DNA of 64,000 nt from an uncultured Schumannella sp. (GCF_905479755.1 NZ_CAJQNT010000005.1:27521-91520), one strand, 5' to 3'. Counted from the first letter of the stretch, positions 43,031-51,765 are shown. A program made the numbers and translations. Notes: generated by a model not told the origin, from the sequence alone.

Positions 43031-43804
43031 GTGAACACCGATGCTCTGCTTGCGAGTTCGGCCTTCGTCGGTTTCGTCGTTCTGGCGCTTCTGGTGGCCG
43101 ATGCGATCTCCGCTTGGGTGGATGCGCGACACGTCCGCGACGACGAGGAACCGGATGCGCTGACCCGGCGACGCATCCGCGATCTGGCCTGGCTGGTGGC
43201 GATCGTCGCCGCACTCGCCGTGATCATCGCCTTCGCCGTCGATTCGGCGGCGCGTGCCGTCTGGGATGCGAATGACCCGGTCGCCGCAGCGCTCATCCTG
43301 TTCGCCGTCACGGTGTTCACGTTCGTCGTCGGGGTGGGCGCGGTCGTCGCGGCGGGCCGCCGTGAACGGCCAAGCTATGCGCGCATCCGCCGCGATCTGC
43401 GGGACCGCGCGATCTACAGCTTCGACGACGACGAGCTGCTCGACTTCGAGCGCCGGTTGAGTCTCGCCGACCGCACGCGCGCGCGTCGCAGCCAGAACGC
43501 GCTGCCGTTGCGCCTTCTCGGTGTGGCGGTCGTCGTCGCTCTCGCCGTTGCCAGCTGGCTGTTGGCACCGGGCGTCTTCTCGATCAGTTTCACGATCGGG
43601 GCGGTGGTCTCATTGGCGGCCGGTGCTCTCGCCGTCCGTGCTGATGTGGCGCGGCAGGCAGCGCTGACGGTCGTACTCGAGACCCAACGTGCCGAGGTCG
43701 TGGCGCTGCTCGAACGCGCCCGCATCCCGCAGCGGCGTCGCGTGCCGGGGCTGCGCGATCGGGTGAGCCGCGCGCTCGCGATTCTGCGCGAACAGCAGGA
43801 CTGA
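43031..43804 (+). CDS. Hypothetical multi-pass membrane protein
   Basis: The 257-residue protein has about five hydrophobic segments: near 10-30, 52-75, 83-108, and two at about 155-200 (LRLLGVAVVVALAVASWLLA, SFTIGAVVSLAAGALAVRAD). Charged cytoplasmic parts separate them, with ARIRRDLRDRAIYSFDDDEL between helices 3 and 4 and a basic tail (RRRVPGLRDRVSR). No family is recognised. It precedes the PrsW gene by 79 nt. Confidence 0.8.
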   Translation: MNTDALLASSAFVGFVVLALLVADAISAWVDARHVRDDEEPDALTRRRIRDLAWLVAIVAALAVIIAFAVDSAARAVWDANDPVAAALILFAVTVFTFVVGVGAVVAAGRRERPSYARIRRDLRDRAIYSFDDDELLDFERRLSLADRTRARRSQNALPLRLLGVAVVVALAVASWLLAPGVFSISFTIGAVVSLAAGALAVRADVARQAALTVVLETQRAEVVALLERARIPQRRRVPGLRDRVSRALAILREQQD

Positions 43805-43871
43805 GCGGGCCGATCGGGCACCGCCGGGCCGACGCGCAGTGAGGATTGCCCACGGGCGTGGGGTGCTGGAA

Positions 43872-43877
43872 TAGGGT
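43872..43877 (+). promoter_or_regulatory. -10 hexamer for leaderless prsW-like mRNA
   Basis: TAGGGT lies 6 nt before the ATG at 43884, the same arrangement as the gene upstream. Confidence 0.45.
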
Positions 43878-43883
43878 TGCCCC

Positions 43884-45080
43884 ATGAGCCAGGAGAGCCC
43901 CGACGTCGCACCCGACGAGGTCCGCCGCACGACCGATCACGCGCCCCAGGCGGTGCTGGCACTGCCTGCGCGTCCGCGCACCGGTCGCGTCGTCGGCGCC
44001 GTCATCGGCTTCACGCTGATGGGCATCGCTCTGGTCGTGCTCGCCGCGTATTTCTTGTCGGTGCTCGGCCCCGCATTCACCCTGATCGCCGCGATCATCG
44101 CGCTCATTCCGCTCGCGGTCGTGCTCGTGGGCGTGGGCTGGATCGACCGCTGGGAGCCCGAACCGCGCGGCGCGCTGCTCTTCGCCTTCCTCTGGGGTGC
44201 CACGATCGCGATCCTCGTCGCGCTGTTCGTCGATTCGGGGCTGCAGGAGGTCATCGCGGCGATCGGCGGCCCGACCGACTTCACCAACTTCGCCCAGAGC
44301 GCGATTCAGGCGCCCATCGTCGAGGAACTCGGCAAGGGCATCGGGGTCTTCTTGATCTACCTGTTCGCCAAACACCACGTCGACGGCCCGATCGACGGCA
44401 TTGTGTATGCGGCGGTGGTGGCGGCGGGCTTCGCCTTCACTGAGAACATCCAGTACTTCGGGCTCGAGGTCTCGGGCTACTACGGCGAGGATTCGAACGT
44501 TGCCCTGGTGTTCTTCGTGCGCGGCATCCTGTCTCCCTTCGCGCATGTGCTCTTCACCGCCTGCATCGGCTACGCGATCGGGGTCGCCGCCAAGCGCGGG
44601 AGTGCCTGGCTGACCTTCGGGGCGTTCCTTCTCGGACTGGTCCCCGCGATCGTGCTGCACGCGTTCTGGAACGGATCCACGTTCTTCGCGGACTTCTTCG
44701 TCGTTTACATCGCGATTCACGTGCCGTTGTTCCTCATCGCGGTCGGGATGGTCGCCCTGATGCGGCGCCAAGAGGTGCAGCTGACGGGCGAGCGGCTGGC
44801 GGAGTACGCGGCCGCCGGATGGATCAGCGCCGCCGAGGTTCCGAGCCTCGCCACGCCCGCCGGACGCCGACAGGCGATGCAGTGGGCGAAGTCGAACGGC
44901 ATCGGGTCGGTCATGCGCGACTACATCCGCGATGCGACGAAGCTCGCCTACGCGCGCCAGCGGATGATGACCGGGCGCGATCTGATCGGCAATCAGGCCG
45001 ACGAGGCGGCTTTGCTGGCACGGATCACCGACACGCGGCGGCGGCTCGCGGCGGCCCGCCCGACGAGCGCTACGGCCTGA
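43884..45080 (+). CDS. PrsW-family intramembrane metalloprotease
   Basis: The 398-residue protein has eight or so membrane helices. The active-site signature is VEELGKGIGVFLIYL with the EExxK pattern. DGIVYAAVVAAGFAFTENIQ carries the FTEN motif, and further His residues lie in SPFAHVLFTA and IVLHAFWNG. PrsW in Bacillus performs site-1 cleavage of an anti-sigma factor; the target here is unknown. A charged cytoplasmic tail of about 100 residues follows the membrane domain. Its last codons overlap the convergent gene by 11 nt. Confidence 0.92.
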   Translation: MSQESPDVAPDEVRRTTDHAPQAVLALPARPRTGRVVGAVIGFTLMGIALVVLAAYFLSVLGPAFTLIAAIIALIPLAVVLVGVGWIDRWEPEPRGALLFAFLWGATIAILVALFVDSGLQEVIAAIGGPTDFTNFAQSAIQAPIVEELGKGIGVFLIYLFAKHHVDGPIDGIVYAAVVAAGFAFTENIQYFGLEVSGYYGEDSNVALVFFVRGILSPFAHVLFTACIGYAIGVAAKRGSAWLTFGAFLLGLVPAIVLHAFWNGSTFFADFFVVYIAIHVPLFLIAVGMVALMRRQEVQLTGERLAEYAAAGWISAAEVPSLATPAGRRQAMQWAKSNGIGSVMRDYIRDATKLAYARQRMMTGRDLIGNQADEAALLARITDTRRRLAAARPTSATA

Positions 45081-46146
45081 GGTTCAGCACGGCGCCGATG
45101 ACCTCGGGCGCGAAGCCCACGAGCCACACCGCCACGACGGCGACCACGCCGACGACCGCGGCGACCGGAACGCCCCGACGCAAACGCTGACCCGAGGCCT
45201 CGACGACGTTCGAGGCGAGCGCATCCGGAACACGTTCGTCGCGGTAGCGCTCGGTCTGGTCGAGCGTCTTCGCCCCGACCGTGTCGGCGATTCGAAAGAG
45301 CCGTTGGTAGACCGCGGGCGATCCGGACTCGAATCCGCCCGGGTGATAGACGAACATCCAGTCGTCGATGATTTCGACGTCGTACGGGGATGCCTCATCG
45401 ATCAGGAGCGCCATCAGATCGGGGGTGAAGACGTACAGAGCGTCGGTTTCGTAGCGTGCCGGGCAGTAGAGCGTGAAGAAGCGATCGAAGTCGCCCTCGA
45501 GTGAGAGCCGCTGGGAGCGATCGAACGTCGTCGGCAGATTCGAAACGCCGAACAGGCCGTTGTTGGCGCGTGAGTCGAGCACCATGTGCGGAAGGCGACG
45601 ATCGAGGTGCAGCGCGAGAAATCCCCACCGGTGCCGTGTCCGTCGCTTTCCCGACCCGGTCGTGTACTGGAAGTTGCCGAAGTCGAGAAACCGCCCCTCG
45701 GCGCTGCGGAGGTGCTCGCTCGAGGCGCGCGCGTCACCGAGCCCGAAGATCGCCCCCGGATAGTTCGGCGCGGGGCTGTGGGGAGAGAACAGGAGACCGT
45801 TGGCTCGCGCGAAGCGGTCGAGTTGGGTCCAGCGCACCCAGGTGCGCCGTCCGAGGAGACTGAGGAGCGCTCCGATGCCCGATGCCGCCAGGATCGCGAC
45901 CAGGAATACACCGAAGAACGCCGGCAGCACGGGGTCGGTGCGATCCAGGAACGCGTCGACTGCGCCGCCGACGAAGAACGATCCGCCGACGAGGGCGATC
46001 GGCAACACGACAACGACCTGCACGAGGTTGCCCGGCGCCAGGAGCGTTCCGGGCATCCCGAGTGCGCGGGCCCGACGCCGATACTCGCGAACTTCCGCCG
46101 CCGGCGGCTCGAGCCAGAGCGGCGAGTAGTCGACGGTGCGGCCCAT
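45070..46146 (-). CDS. Hypothetical membrane protein with a large soluble domain
   Basis: The 358-residue protein has two helices near residues 40-60 and 72-95 and one near the C-terminus (VAAVVGVVAVVAVWLVGFAP). A soluble domain lies in between, with FGNFQYTTGSGKRRTRHRW, LHLDRRLPHMVLDSRANN and a strand-rich FDRFFTLYCPARY. Related Actinobacterial proteins with this arrangement are only annotated as hypothetical. A TTAGAT hexamer lies 6 nt before the ATG. The 3' end is convergent with, and overlaps, prsW. Confidence 0.8.
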   Translation of the reverse strand: MGRTVDYSPLWLEPPAAEVREYRRRARALGMPGTLLAPGNLVQVVVVLPIALVGGSFFVGGAVDAFLDRTDPVLPAFFGVFLVAILAASGIGALLSLLGRRTWVRWTQLDRFARANGLLFSPHSPAPNYPGAIFGLGDARASSEHLRSAEGRFLDFGNFQYTTGSGKRRTRHRWGFLALHLDRRLPHMVLDSRANNGLFGVSNLPTTFDRSQRLSLEGDFDRFFTLYCPARYETDALYVFTPDLMALLIDEASPYDVEIIDDWMFVYHPGGFESGSPAVYQRLFRIADTVGAKTLDQTERYRDERVPDALASNVVEASGQRLRRGVPVAAVVGVVAVVAVWLVGFAPEVIGAVLNLRP

Positions 46147-46152
46147 CCGCCC

Positions 46153-46158
46153 ATCTAA
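46153..46158 (-). promoter_or_regulatory. -10 hexamer for leaderless mRNA of gene ending at 45070
   Basis: On the minus strand TTAGAT lies 6 nt before the ATG at 46146. Confidence 0.4.
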
Positions 46159-46190
46159 GCGGGTTCTGAGTGAACTTCGCGCCTTAACAG

Positions 46191-46241
46191 ACTCGTCGCC
46201 CAGCGGCGGGTCAGTGACTCCGGCTCTTCTGGGCGACGAGT
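46191..46241. other. 13 bp perfect inverted repeat in intergenic DNA
   Basis: ACTCGTCGCCCAG (46191-46203) and CTGGGCGACGAGT (46229-46241) are exact inverted copies around a 25 nt loop. The element lies between two genes on the same strand, downstream of the MarP-type gene. It may be a terminator (no T-run), an operator or an RNA structure. Confidence 0.7.
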
Positions 46242-46332
46242 TGTTCTGTATTCAGGGTGCACCTCGGAGCCGCTGTCGTCAAGAGGATTTTGGTCGAGCT
46301 CCGCTCAGGCGCGGGCTCGCGGATGCGCGTCC

Positions 46333-47523
46333 TTACCCGGCGACGCAGCTCCCGGAGGAGACCTGCGCACTGAGGCCCGGGGCCGCGTCGGCCACCGGGG
46401 CGAGTTCCGTGTTCGTCATCGCGTAGCCGAGCTGCGACGAGTCGGCGCTCTTGGCGAACACGACGCCCGCCACCTCGCCGTCGAGCGCGAGCAGGGGGCC
46501 GCCGGAGTTGCCGGGGTTGATCTCGGCCGCGAGCGTGTAGACCTCGCGTTCACTCGTCTGGCCGCCGTAGATGTCGCGCAGGCGCTCGGTCGAGACCGCG
46601 AGCACCTCGGCGCCGTCGGAGACGAAGGGACCACCGAAGGGGTAACCCTGCACGACACTCTCGTCGCCGATCGCGAGAGGCTCGTTGAGCGCGAGCGGGG
46701 GAACGTCGAGCCCGATGGTGGCGATCACGGCGAGGTCATCGCGCGCATCGAAGTAGACGACGCGTCCCTCGATGCTCTGGCCGTTCGGGGCCTCGACGAC
46801 CGGCTGGTCGACACCGGCGACGACGTGGGCATTGGTGACGATCCGGTTCGAGGCGATCACGAAACCCGAGCCGGACTGGTTCTGCCCGCAGGCATAGGCG
46901 GTGCCGGTGATCCGCACGACCGAGGCGGAGGCGGCGATCAACGGGTCCGTAGCGGTCTCGACCTCGGGCGCCGCGCTCGGAGCCGTCGCGACGCCGCCGA
47001 GGCCCTGCCCGAGCACCGGAACGCCGTCGGCCAGGATCAGCGATCGCAGGCGTGCGAGCGCACTATCGACCGGGTCCGGCGTGAGCCGCTCGATTCCGGA
47101 GATGACGGCGGAATCGTTCGCCGCGCGCGAGAGCACCGGGGCTCCGAGCGCGGTCATGCTTCCCGCGAGAAGGGAGGTGACGAGCGCGGCGGTCACGAGC
47201 GTCGCGGCACCGCCGAGCATCCGATCGAGGGGGCGCAGCGCCGTGCGATCCACTCCGCGGCCGATCAGTCGCCCGATCGCGCGCCCGATCGAGTGCCCGA
47301 CGATCAGCAGGAACACCGCCGCCGTGACGACGAAGAAGACGCGCCAGAACGGCCACGGCACGATGCCGGTCAGGATGGGCGCGAGCAGGAAGGCGGCGAC
47401 GCCCCCGGCCGCGAGCCCCAGAATCGAACCCAGGCTGCGCGCGAGCCCGTGGCGAAGTCCCGAGATCAGGAAGCCGACGAGCACGACGACCAGGATCACG
47501 TCGAGGACGAGCGCAGCGGTCAC
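46333..47523 (-). CDS. MarP-type membrane serine protease (CvpA-trypsin fusion)
   Basis: The 396-residue protein has a CvpA-like domain of four helices (1-130). A periplasmic trypsin-like domain follows with the triad His232 (TNAHVV), Asp263 (ARDDLAV) and Ser340 (NPGNSGGP). C212 and C393 could form the activating disulfide known in Mycobacterium MarP, which protects against acid and oxidative stress. It should face the cell exterior. CAGGAG lies just before the GTG start. It is downstream of the ABC operon on the same strand, 70 nt away. Confidence 0.93.
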   Translation of the reverse strand: MTAALVLDVILVVVLVGFLISGLRHGLARSLGSILGLAAGGVAAFLLAPILTGIVPWPFWRVFFVVTAAVFLLIVGHSIGRAIGRLIGRGVDRTALRPLDRMLGGAATLVTAALVTSLLAGSMTALGAPVLSRAANDSAVISGIERLTPDPVDSALARLRSLILADGVPVLGQGLGGVATAPSAAPEVETATDPLIAASASVVRITGTAYACGQNQSGSGFVIASNRIVTNAHVVAGVDQPVVEAPNGQSIEGRVVYFDARDDLAVIATIGLDVPPLALNEPLAIGDESVVQGYPFGGPFVSDGAEVLAVSTERLRDIYGGQTSEREVYTLAAEINPGNSGGPLLALDGEVAGVVFAKSADSSQLGYAMTNTELAPVADAAPGLSAQVSSGSCVAG

Positions 47524-47593
47524 CGGGTTGCTCCTGACAGACGAACGGACGCATCCAGTCTGTCGGATGCGTCCGTTCGTTGGCTGAGCGCGG

Positions 47594-48433
47594 CTAGCCC
47601 GTCACATCCCGTCGATCGAGCGCGACCACCGCCAGGCCGATGACGACGGCCGCGAGGCCGAACAGCAGGCCCAGGCCTCCGACATCGAACCCCTCGGTGA
47701 GCGGAGAATTCAGGTAGGCCCAGTCGTACGGCGAGAAGCGGTGAAGCCACTCGAGGTCGGCGCTCTGGTTGCCGATCGCGCTCATCACGTAACCGGCGAT
47801 CGCGACACCGGCGGCGGATGCGGTGGCGATCGCGCGCCGACCGCTGACCGCGCCGACGGCGAGCCCGACGCTCGCGGTGAGCACCGTGAGGCCGAGAAAC
47901 GCCAGACTCGCGGCGAGCACGTTGACCGGTTCCAGCTCGAGCTGGGCGGAGTCGTTGATCACGAGAATCAGCGCCATCGTGAAGGCGATGAGCGCCGCCA
48001 GGCGGACGACGAGTGCCAGCGTCGATTCGAGCGCGTACTGCACGCGGCTCACGGCGTGGCCGAGCATGAGTTCGAGGCGTCCGCTCTCCTCGGCGCCCGC
48101 GATCGCCGCCGACGACCAGGTGGTCGCGGCGATCGTCAGGAGCGCGAAGCCGATCAGGCCGAAGATGGTGGCCTGGGTGTAGCCGGCACCGCTTCCGATC
48201 TGCTCGTAGCCGAGAGCTTTGATGAGCTCGGGCGGCATGCTGTCGAGCACATCCATCATCTGTGTCGTGCCGATCGAGGGGTAGAGCGGCAGGTAGAGCA
48301 TGACGGCGGCGGCGAGTCCGGCGGCCCAGCCGAGGGTCGAACGCCAGCTGTCGAGCACCGCACGGCGGAACACCGGCAGCAGCGCCCGGCGCCCGGCGTC
48401 CACGTGGTCGCGGGTTTCGGCGGTGTGGGTCAT
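47594..48433 (-). CDS. ABC-2 type transporter permease
   Basis: The 279-residue protein has six membrane helices and the ABC-2 permease pattern. The segment GAEESGRLELMLGHAVSRVQ, which couples to the ATPase, is diagnostic. Its start overlaps the ATPase stop by 4 nt, so the two form one exporter. The exported substrate is unknown; TetR control hints at a drug or toxic compound. Confidence 0.92.
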   Translation of the reverse strand: MTHTAETRDHVDAGRRALLPVFRRAVLDSWRSTLGWAAGLAAAVMLYLPLYPSIGTTQMMDVLDSMPPELIKALGYEQIGSGAGYTQATIFGLIGFALLTIAATTWSSAAIAGAEESGRLELMLGHAVSRVQYALESTLALVVRLAALIAFTMALILVINDSAQLELEPVNVLAASLAFLGLTVLTASVGLAVGAVSGRRAIATASAAGVAIAGYVMSAIGNQSADLEWLHRFSPYDWAYLNSPLTEGFDVGGLGLLFGLAAVVIGLAVVALDRRDVTG

Positions 48434-49347
48434 GAGGCGACCTCCTGTCGTCCGTAGAGATCGAGCACCGACTCTTCGAGGTCGGGTTCTTCCACCGTGA
48501 GATCGGTCAGGCGGAAGTTCGCGAGCGCCTTGACGAGCTCGTCGATGTCGCCGTTGACGGTCGCGAGCACGCGCACGGTCGCGCCTTCGAAGATTTCGAG
48601 GTCGCGCACGTGCTCGAGTCGTGAGAGCCGGTCGCGTACGGTGGCGACGTCGCTCTCGGCGATTCCCGCGCGCAGACGCCGGACGCTGTGGAGTCGAAGC
48701 GATGCCACATCGCCCTCGGCGACGATGCGTCCCGCCGCGAGGACTGCCACCTGGTCGGCGGACTGCTGGATCTCGCTCAGCACGTGCGAGCTCAGCAGCA
48801 CGGTCTGTCCCGCGTCGCGCGCCTCGCGCAGCATTTGGAGGAACTCGCGCTGGATGAGGGGATCGAGGCCACTCGTCGGTTCGTCGAGTACGAGCAGTTC
48901 GGGCCGATGCATGAACGCCTGGATGAGTCCGAGCTTCTGGCGGTTGCCTTTCGAGAGGGCACGCACCGGGCGGGTGAGGTCGAGGTTGAGACGTTCCGCG
49001 AGTGCCTCGATCGCGCCGGGGGCCACCGGGCCGCTGATGTCGGCGTAGTGCCGCAGCAGTGCCAGGCCTTTCACACGCCCGTCGAGTCGCAGCTCGCCGG
49101 GAATGAAGCCGATGCGTCGGCGCTGCGCTGCGCCGCCGGCGCGCGGGCTCTGCCCGAGAATCGTGGCGCTGCCGGAGCTCGGGCGGATGATGTCGAGCAG
49201 CATCCGCAGGGTCGTGGTCTTCCCGGCGCCATTCGGGCCGATCAGCCCGAAGACGGTGCCCTGTTCGACGGCGAGGTCGAGCGAATGCACGGCGGTGACC
49301 GAGCCATAGCTCTTGCTCAGCGCGGAGGTCTGTATCGCCAGAGTCAT
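48430..49347 (-). CDS. ABC transporter ATP-binding protein
   Basis: The 305-residue ATPase has Walker A GPNGAGKT, signature LSKGNRQKLG (a common variant of LSGGQ in this branch), Walker B LLVLDEPTSGLDP and the switch His in LLSSHVLSE. It drives the permease encoded next. It is the second gene of the tetR-ATPase-permease operon, with ATGA-type overlaps on both sides. Confidence 0.95.
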   Translation of the reverse strand: MTLAIQTSALSKSYGSVTAVHSLDLAVEQGTVFGLIGPNGAGKTTTLRMLLDIIRPSSGSATILGQSPRAGGAAQRRRIGFIPGELRLDGRVKGLALLRHYADISGPVAPGAIEALAERLNLDLTRPVRALSKGNRQKLGLIQAFMHRPELLVLDEPTSGLDPLIQREFLQMLREARDAGQTVLLSSHVLSEIQQSADQVAVLAAGRIVAEGDVASLRLHSVRRLRAGIAESDVATVRDRLSRLEHVRDLEIFEGATVRVLATVNGDIDELVKALANFRLTDLTVEEPDLEESVLDLYGRQEVAS

Positions 49348-50021
49348 GCGGTGTTCTCCTTCGGGGTGGGGCGGTCGTTGTCCGGGCTCGGTGCGAGCGC
49401 AGTGCGCGCCGCTTCGAGGATCCGGTCGTCGCGGTAGAGGCCGTGGGTGTAGAGCTCGAGTGTGGGAATGGTCATCCGCCGCACCATGGCGTCACCGAAG
49501 TAGTCGTCGCCGAAGACCCGGCTGAGCTGCTTGGACATGATCAAGGAGGCGAGCCCCGAGACGGTGACGATCGCGGCGCGGGCATCCGGGTCGTCGCTGG
49601 GTCGTACGAGACCCGCCTCGGTCTGCGCGTCGAGCGTCGAGCGGGTCGAGCCGAGGAGCGCATCGAAGAGGCGGCCGGAGGCGGGGGAGTCGTCGATCAG
49701 CATGCGCGCGAGATAGTCGAGCCAGGGGCGGAACTGGTCGACGTCGGCGAGCCAGCGCTGCAACTGCTCGTTCAATCGGGAGGCGTCGAGCGCAGACTTG
49801 CGCCCGAAGAGTTCCTCGGTGATGAAGAGATCGCACGCATCACGCAGGTTCTCTTTCGAACCGAAGTGGTGGATCACGAGGCCGGGGCTCACTCCCGCCT
49901 CGGCGGCGATGGCGCGCACGCTCGTGCGTTCGAGGCCGTCGCGACCGAAGAGCACGATCGCGGCGTCGCGAATGCGGGCCGATGCCACGCGGTCGCCCGG
50001 GGAGCTCGAGGCTGAACGCAT
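49344..50021 (-). CDS. TetR-family transcriptional regulator
   Basis: The protein (225 residues from ATG 50021) has a TetR HTH at about 13-55: RIRDAAIVLFGRDGLERTSV, then RAIAAEAGVSPGLVIHHFGSK. The C-terminal ligand domain is helical. It is first in the operon and lies over a TGAAC/GTTCA palindrome, so it probably represses itself and the ABC exporter. An upstream ATG (50039) is less likely since the -10 TAGTAT would then lie inside the gene. Confidence 0.93.
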   Translation of the reverse strand: MRSASSSPGDRVASARIRDAAIVLFGRDGLERTSVRAIAAEAGVSPGLVIHHFGSKENLRDACDLFITEELFGRKSALDASRLNEQLQRWLADVDQFRPWLDYLARMLIDDSPASGRLFDALLGSTRSTLDAQTEAGLVRPSDDPDARAAIVTVSGLASLIMSKQLSRVFGDDYFGDAMVRRMTIPTLELYTHGLYRDDRILEAARTALAPSPDNDRPTPKENTA

Positions 50022-50034
50022 GTTCAAAATACTA
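50013..50034 (-). promoter_or_regulatory. tetR promoter and candidate operator
   Basis: The hexamer TAGTAT (minus strand, 50029-50034) lies 7 nt before the ATG. TGAAC-GCAT-GTTCA (50013-50026) is a short palindrome covering the start codon. Related half-sites (CGTTCA, GTTCA) continue to about 50049. Confidence 0.5.
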
Positions 50035-50081
50035 AACACACGTTCAGTTCACGTCAAGGGTGTCAGGAATTTCGGACTCAG

Positions 50082-50122
50082 TGTCAATGATTCTTGACAC
50101 CACGTCGAGATATCTGTACATT
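50082..50122 (+). promoter_or_regulatory. Near-consensus promoter with overlapping palindrome
   Basis: The -35 TTGACA (50094-50099), a 17 nt spacer and the -10 TACATT (50117-50122) make a very good housekeeping promoter. TGTCAA-TGATTC-TTGACA (50082-50099) is a 6 bp palindrome whose right arm is the -35 box. This is the classic layout for repression, probably by the small HTH protein of the operon. Confidence 0.75.
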
Positions 50123-50173
50123 CCCAATGTCAAGTTTGTTTTACACACCCACTCACATCACTGGAGGACATCA

Positions 50174-50647
50174 ATGGTTGCCGAACAGCGCAACGCCTGG
50201 ATCGCGCTTCTTGTCGCCGTCGTCGGCTACGCGGTCTATTTCAATCTCGTCATGACCGGCGCCGCTGGCGGCCCGCTCGTCGAGGCCGAGTATCTGATCC
50301 CGATGGCGGTCGTCATCGTCGGTTCGGTCGTCGGCACCGTCGTGCTCAACGTCGTCGTCGCCGTGATCGCCGGAATCGTCGCCGGCTCGCGCGACCCGAA
50401 GACCGCCGACGCGACCGTGCGCCGCGTCATGCAGGAGAGCGACGAGCGAGACCGGGCCATCAACAGGTCGGGTGAACTGGCCGCGCGCTGGTTCCTCATC
50501 GCGGGAGCGCTCGCCGCGCTCGGGTTCGCCGGGCTCGAGCTCGAGCACTTCTGGATCGCGAATGTGATCTTCCTCGGCTTCTACGTCTCGGCGATCTTCG
50601 GCGCGATCTTCAAGCTCTCGGCCTACCGGTGGGGGCTGCGCGCGTGA
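50174..50647 (+). CDS. Four-helix membrane protein paired with an HTH regulator
   Basis: The 157-residue protein has two N-terminal helices (WIALLVAVVGYAVYFNLVMT, LIPMAVVIVGSVVGTVVLNV), a charged middle (QESDERDRAINRSGELAARW) and two more helices. GGAGG lies 7 nt before the ATG. DUF2178-like membrane proteins are often paired with small YgzD-type HTH proteins, and here the regulator start overlaps the stop (GTGA). It may sense membrane or small-molecule stress; the ligand is unknown. Confidence 0.82.
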   Translation: MVAEQRNAWIALLVAVVGYAVYFNLVMTGAAGGPLVEAEYLIPMAVVIVGSVVGTVVLNVVVAVIAGIVAGSRDPKTADATVRRVMQESDERDRAINRSGELAARWFLIAGALAALGFAGLELEHFWIANVIFLGFYVSAIFGAIFKLSAYRWGLRA

Positions 50648-50880
50648 AGTCCACCCGGGTGACCAACTCGATCCGCGCGTTGCGGTTCGCGCGCGGCGAG
50701 ATGACGCAGTCAGAACTCGCCGACCGAGTCGGCGTGACGAGGCAGACCATCATCGCGATCGAGCAGGCGCGCTACTCTCCCTCGCTCGAGGTCGCCTTTC
50801 AGATCGCGCGCGCCTTCGAGGTGCCGCTCGACGAGGTATTCCACTACCCCGACGAGCAGGGCGACGCGTCGGCGAGCTAA
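50644..50880 (+). CDS. Small XRE/YgzD-type HTH regulator
   Basis: The 78-residue protein is a single HTH: NSIRALRFARGEMTQSELAD, then RVGVTRQTIIAIEQ, a YgzD/YozG-type pattern. It starts at GTG inside the TGA of the membrane-protein gene, so the two are translationally coupled. It is a good candidate to bind the palindrome over the operon promoter. The stop overlaps the convergent acyltransferase stop. Confidence 0.93.
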   Translation: MKSTRVTNSIRALRFARGEMTQSELADRVGVTRQTIIAIEQARYSPSLEVAFQIARAFEVPLDEVFHYPDEQGDASAS

Positions 50881-51644
50881 CCGCTGATCTCGTCGGGACG
50901 GCGCGAGCCCCGCTGCTCGTGCGCTGTCTCGGCGACGGTCGGAGCCGTGCCGCCGAGGCGCGCCGGCTGCCACCACTGGCCGGTGCCGTCGACGGGATAG
51001 CTGGCCTGGAGTTCATCGGTGAGGTGTTGCAGGGTGCCGCGCAGCGCATCCGTCGTCGTCGTCACGTCGGCCCCCGCGGCGACCGTGATCGGCGCACCGA
51101 CCCGCACCTGGACGGGAACCCCGAAACGGTCGCGGCGGCGGCCCTTCGCCCCCTTCGTGAGAATGCGGTGCCCGCCCCACACGGCGACCGGAACGATGGG
51201 CACCCCGGCCTCTTGCGCGAGTCGCGCCGCGCCGGTCTTCAGGTTCTGGACCTCGAAGCTGCGGCTGATGGTGCCCTCGGGGAACACGCCGATCAACTCG
51301 CCGCGCCGCAGCGCCTCGATGGCGGCATCGTAGGCGCCCGCGCCCGCGTCGCGGTCGACCGGGATGTGCTTCATGTTGCGCATCCAGAAGCCGAGCGGCC
51401 AGCCGCGGAACGCGCCCTTCTTCGCCATGAAGCGGATGCGGCGGCGGTTGTGCAGCCACAGCACCCACTCGACGAGGGCGAACTCCAGGAAGCCGTAGTG
51501 AGTGATCGCGATGACGGCTCCGCCGGAGTCCGGGAAGTTCTCGGCGCCGCGCACGTCGCGTTTGACCCGGAGGGCCCCGAACATCAGCCGGCCGGCGCCG
51601 ATCGCGGCGGTGTAGATGGGCTCGTTTCGGTACCGGACGGTCAT
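50877..51644 (-). CDS. PlsC-family 1-acylglycerol-3-phosphate-type acyltransferase
   Basis: The 255-residue acyltransferase has the PlsC blocks AVIAITHYGFLEFALVEW, FMAKKGAFRGWPLGFWMRN, VFPEGTISRS and VPIVPVAVWG. The first block reads HYGFLE, so the usual HxxxxD catalytic pair is HxxxxE here. Such enzymes transfer acyl chains to lysophosphatidate in membranes. A TACGCT hexamer lies 6 nt before the ATG, pointing to leaderless expression. The longer reading (ATG 51692) is unlikely. Confidence 0.88.
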   Translation of the reverse strand: MTVRYRNEPIYTAAIGAGRLMFGALRVKRDVRGAENFPDSGGAVIAITHYGFLEFALVEWVLWLHNRRRIRFMAKKGAFRGWPLGFWMRNMKHIPVDRDAGAGAYDAAIEALRRGELIGVFPEGTISRSFEVQNLKTGAARLAQEAGVPIVPVAVWGGHRILTKGAKGRRRDRFGVPVQVRVGAPITVAAGADVTTTTDALRGTLQHLTDELQASYPVDGTGQWWQPARLGGTAPTVAETAHEQRGSRRPDEISG

Positions 51645-51650
51645 GTCTTC

Positions 51651-51656
51651 AGCGTA
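51651..51656 (-). promoter_or_regulatory. -10 hexamer for leaderless acyltransferase mRNA
   Basis: On the minus strand TACGCT lies 6 nt before the ATG at 51644. Confidence 0.4.
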
Positions 51657-51765
51657 CGCGGGCGAAGCGGATGCCTCCCGAGGAAAGCGCACCCACCGGG
51701 CGCCGAGCAGGGGAGTTCTCCCCAGGTGGCTAGCGAAGTCCAGCTCACAGGAGCACAGTGGGGTT

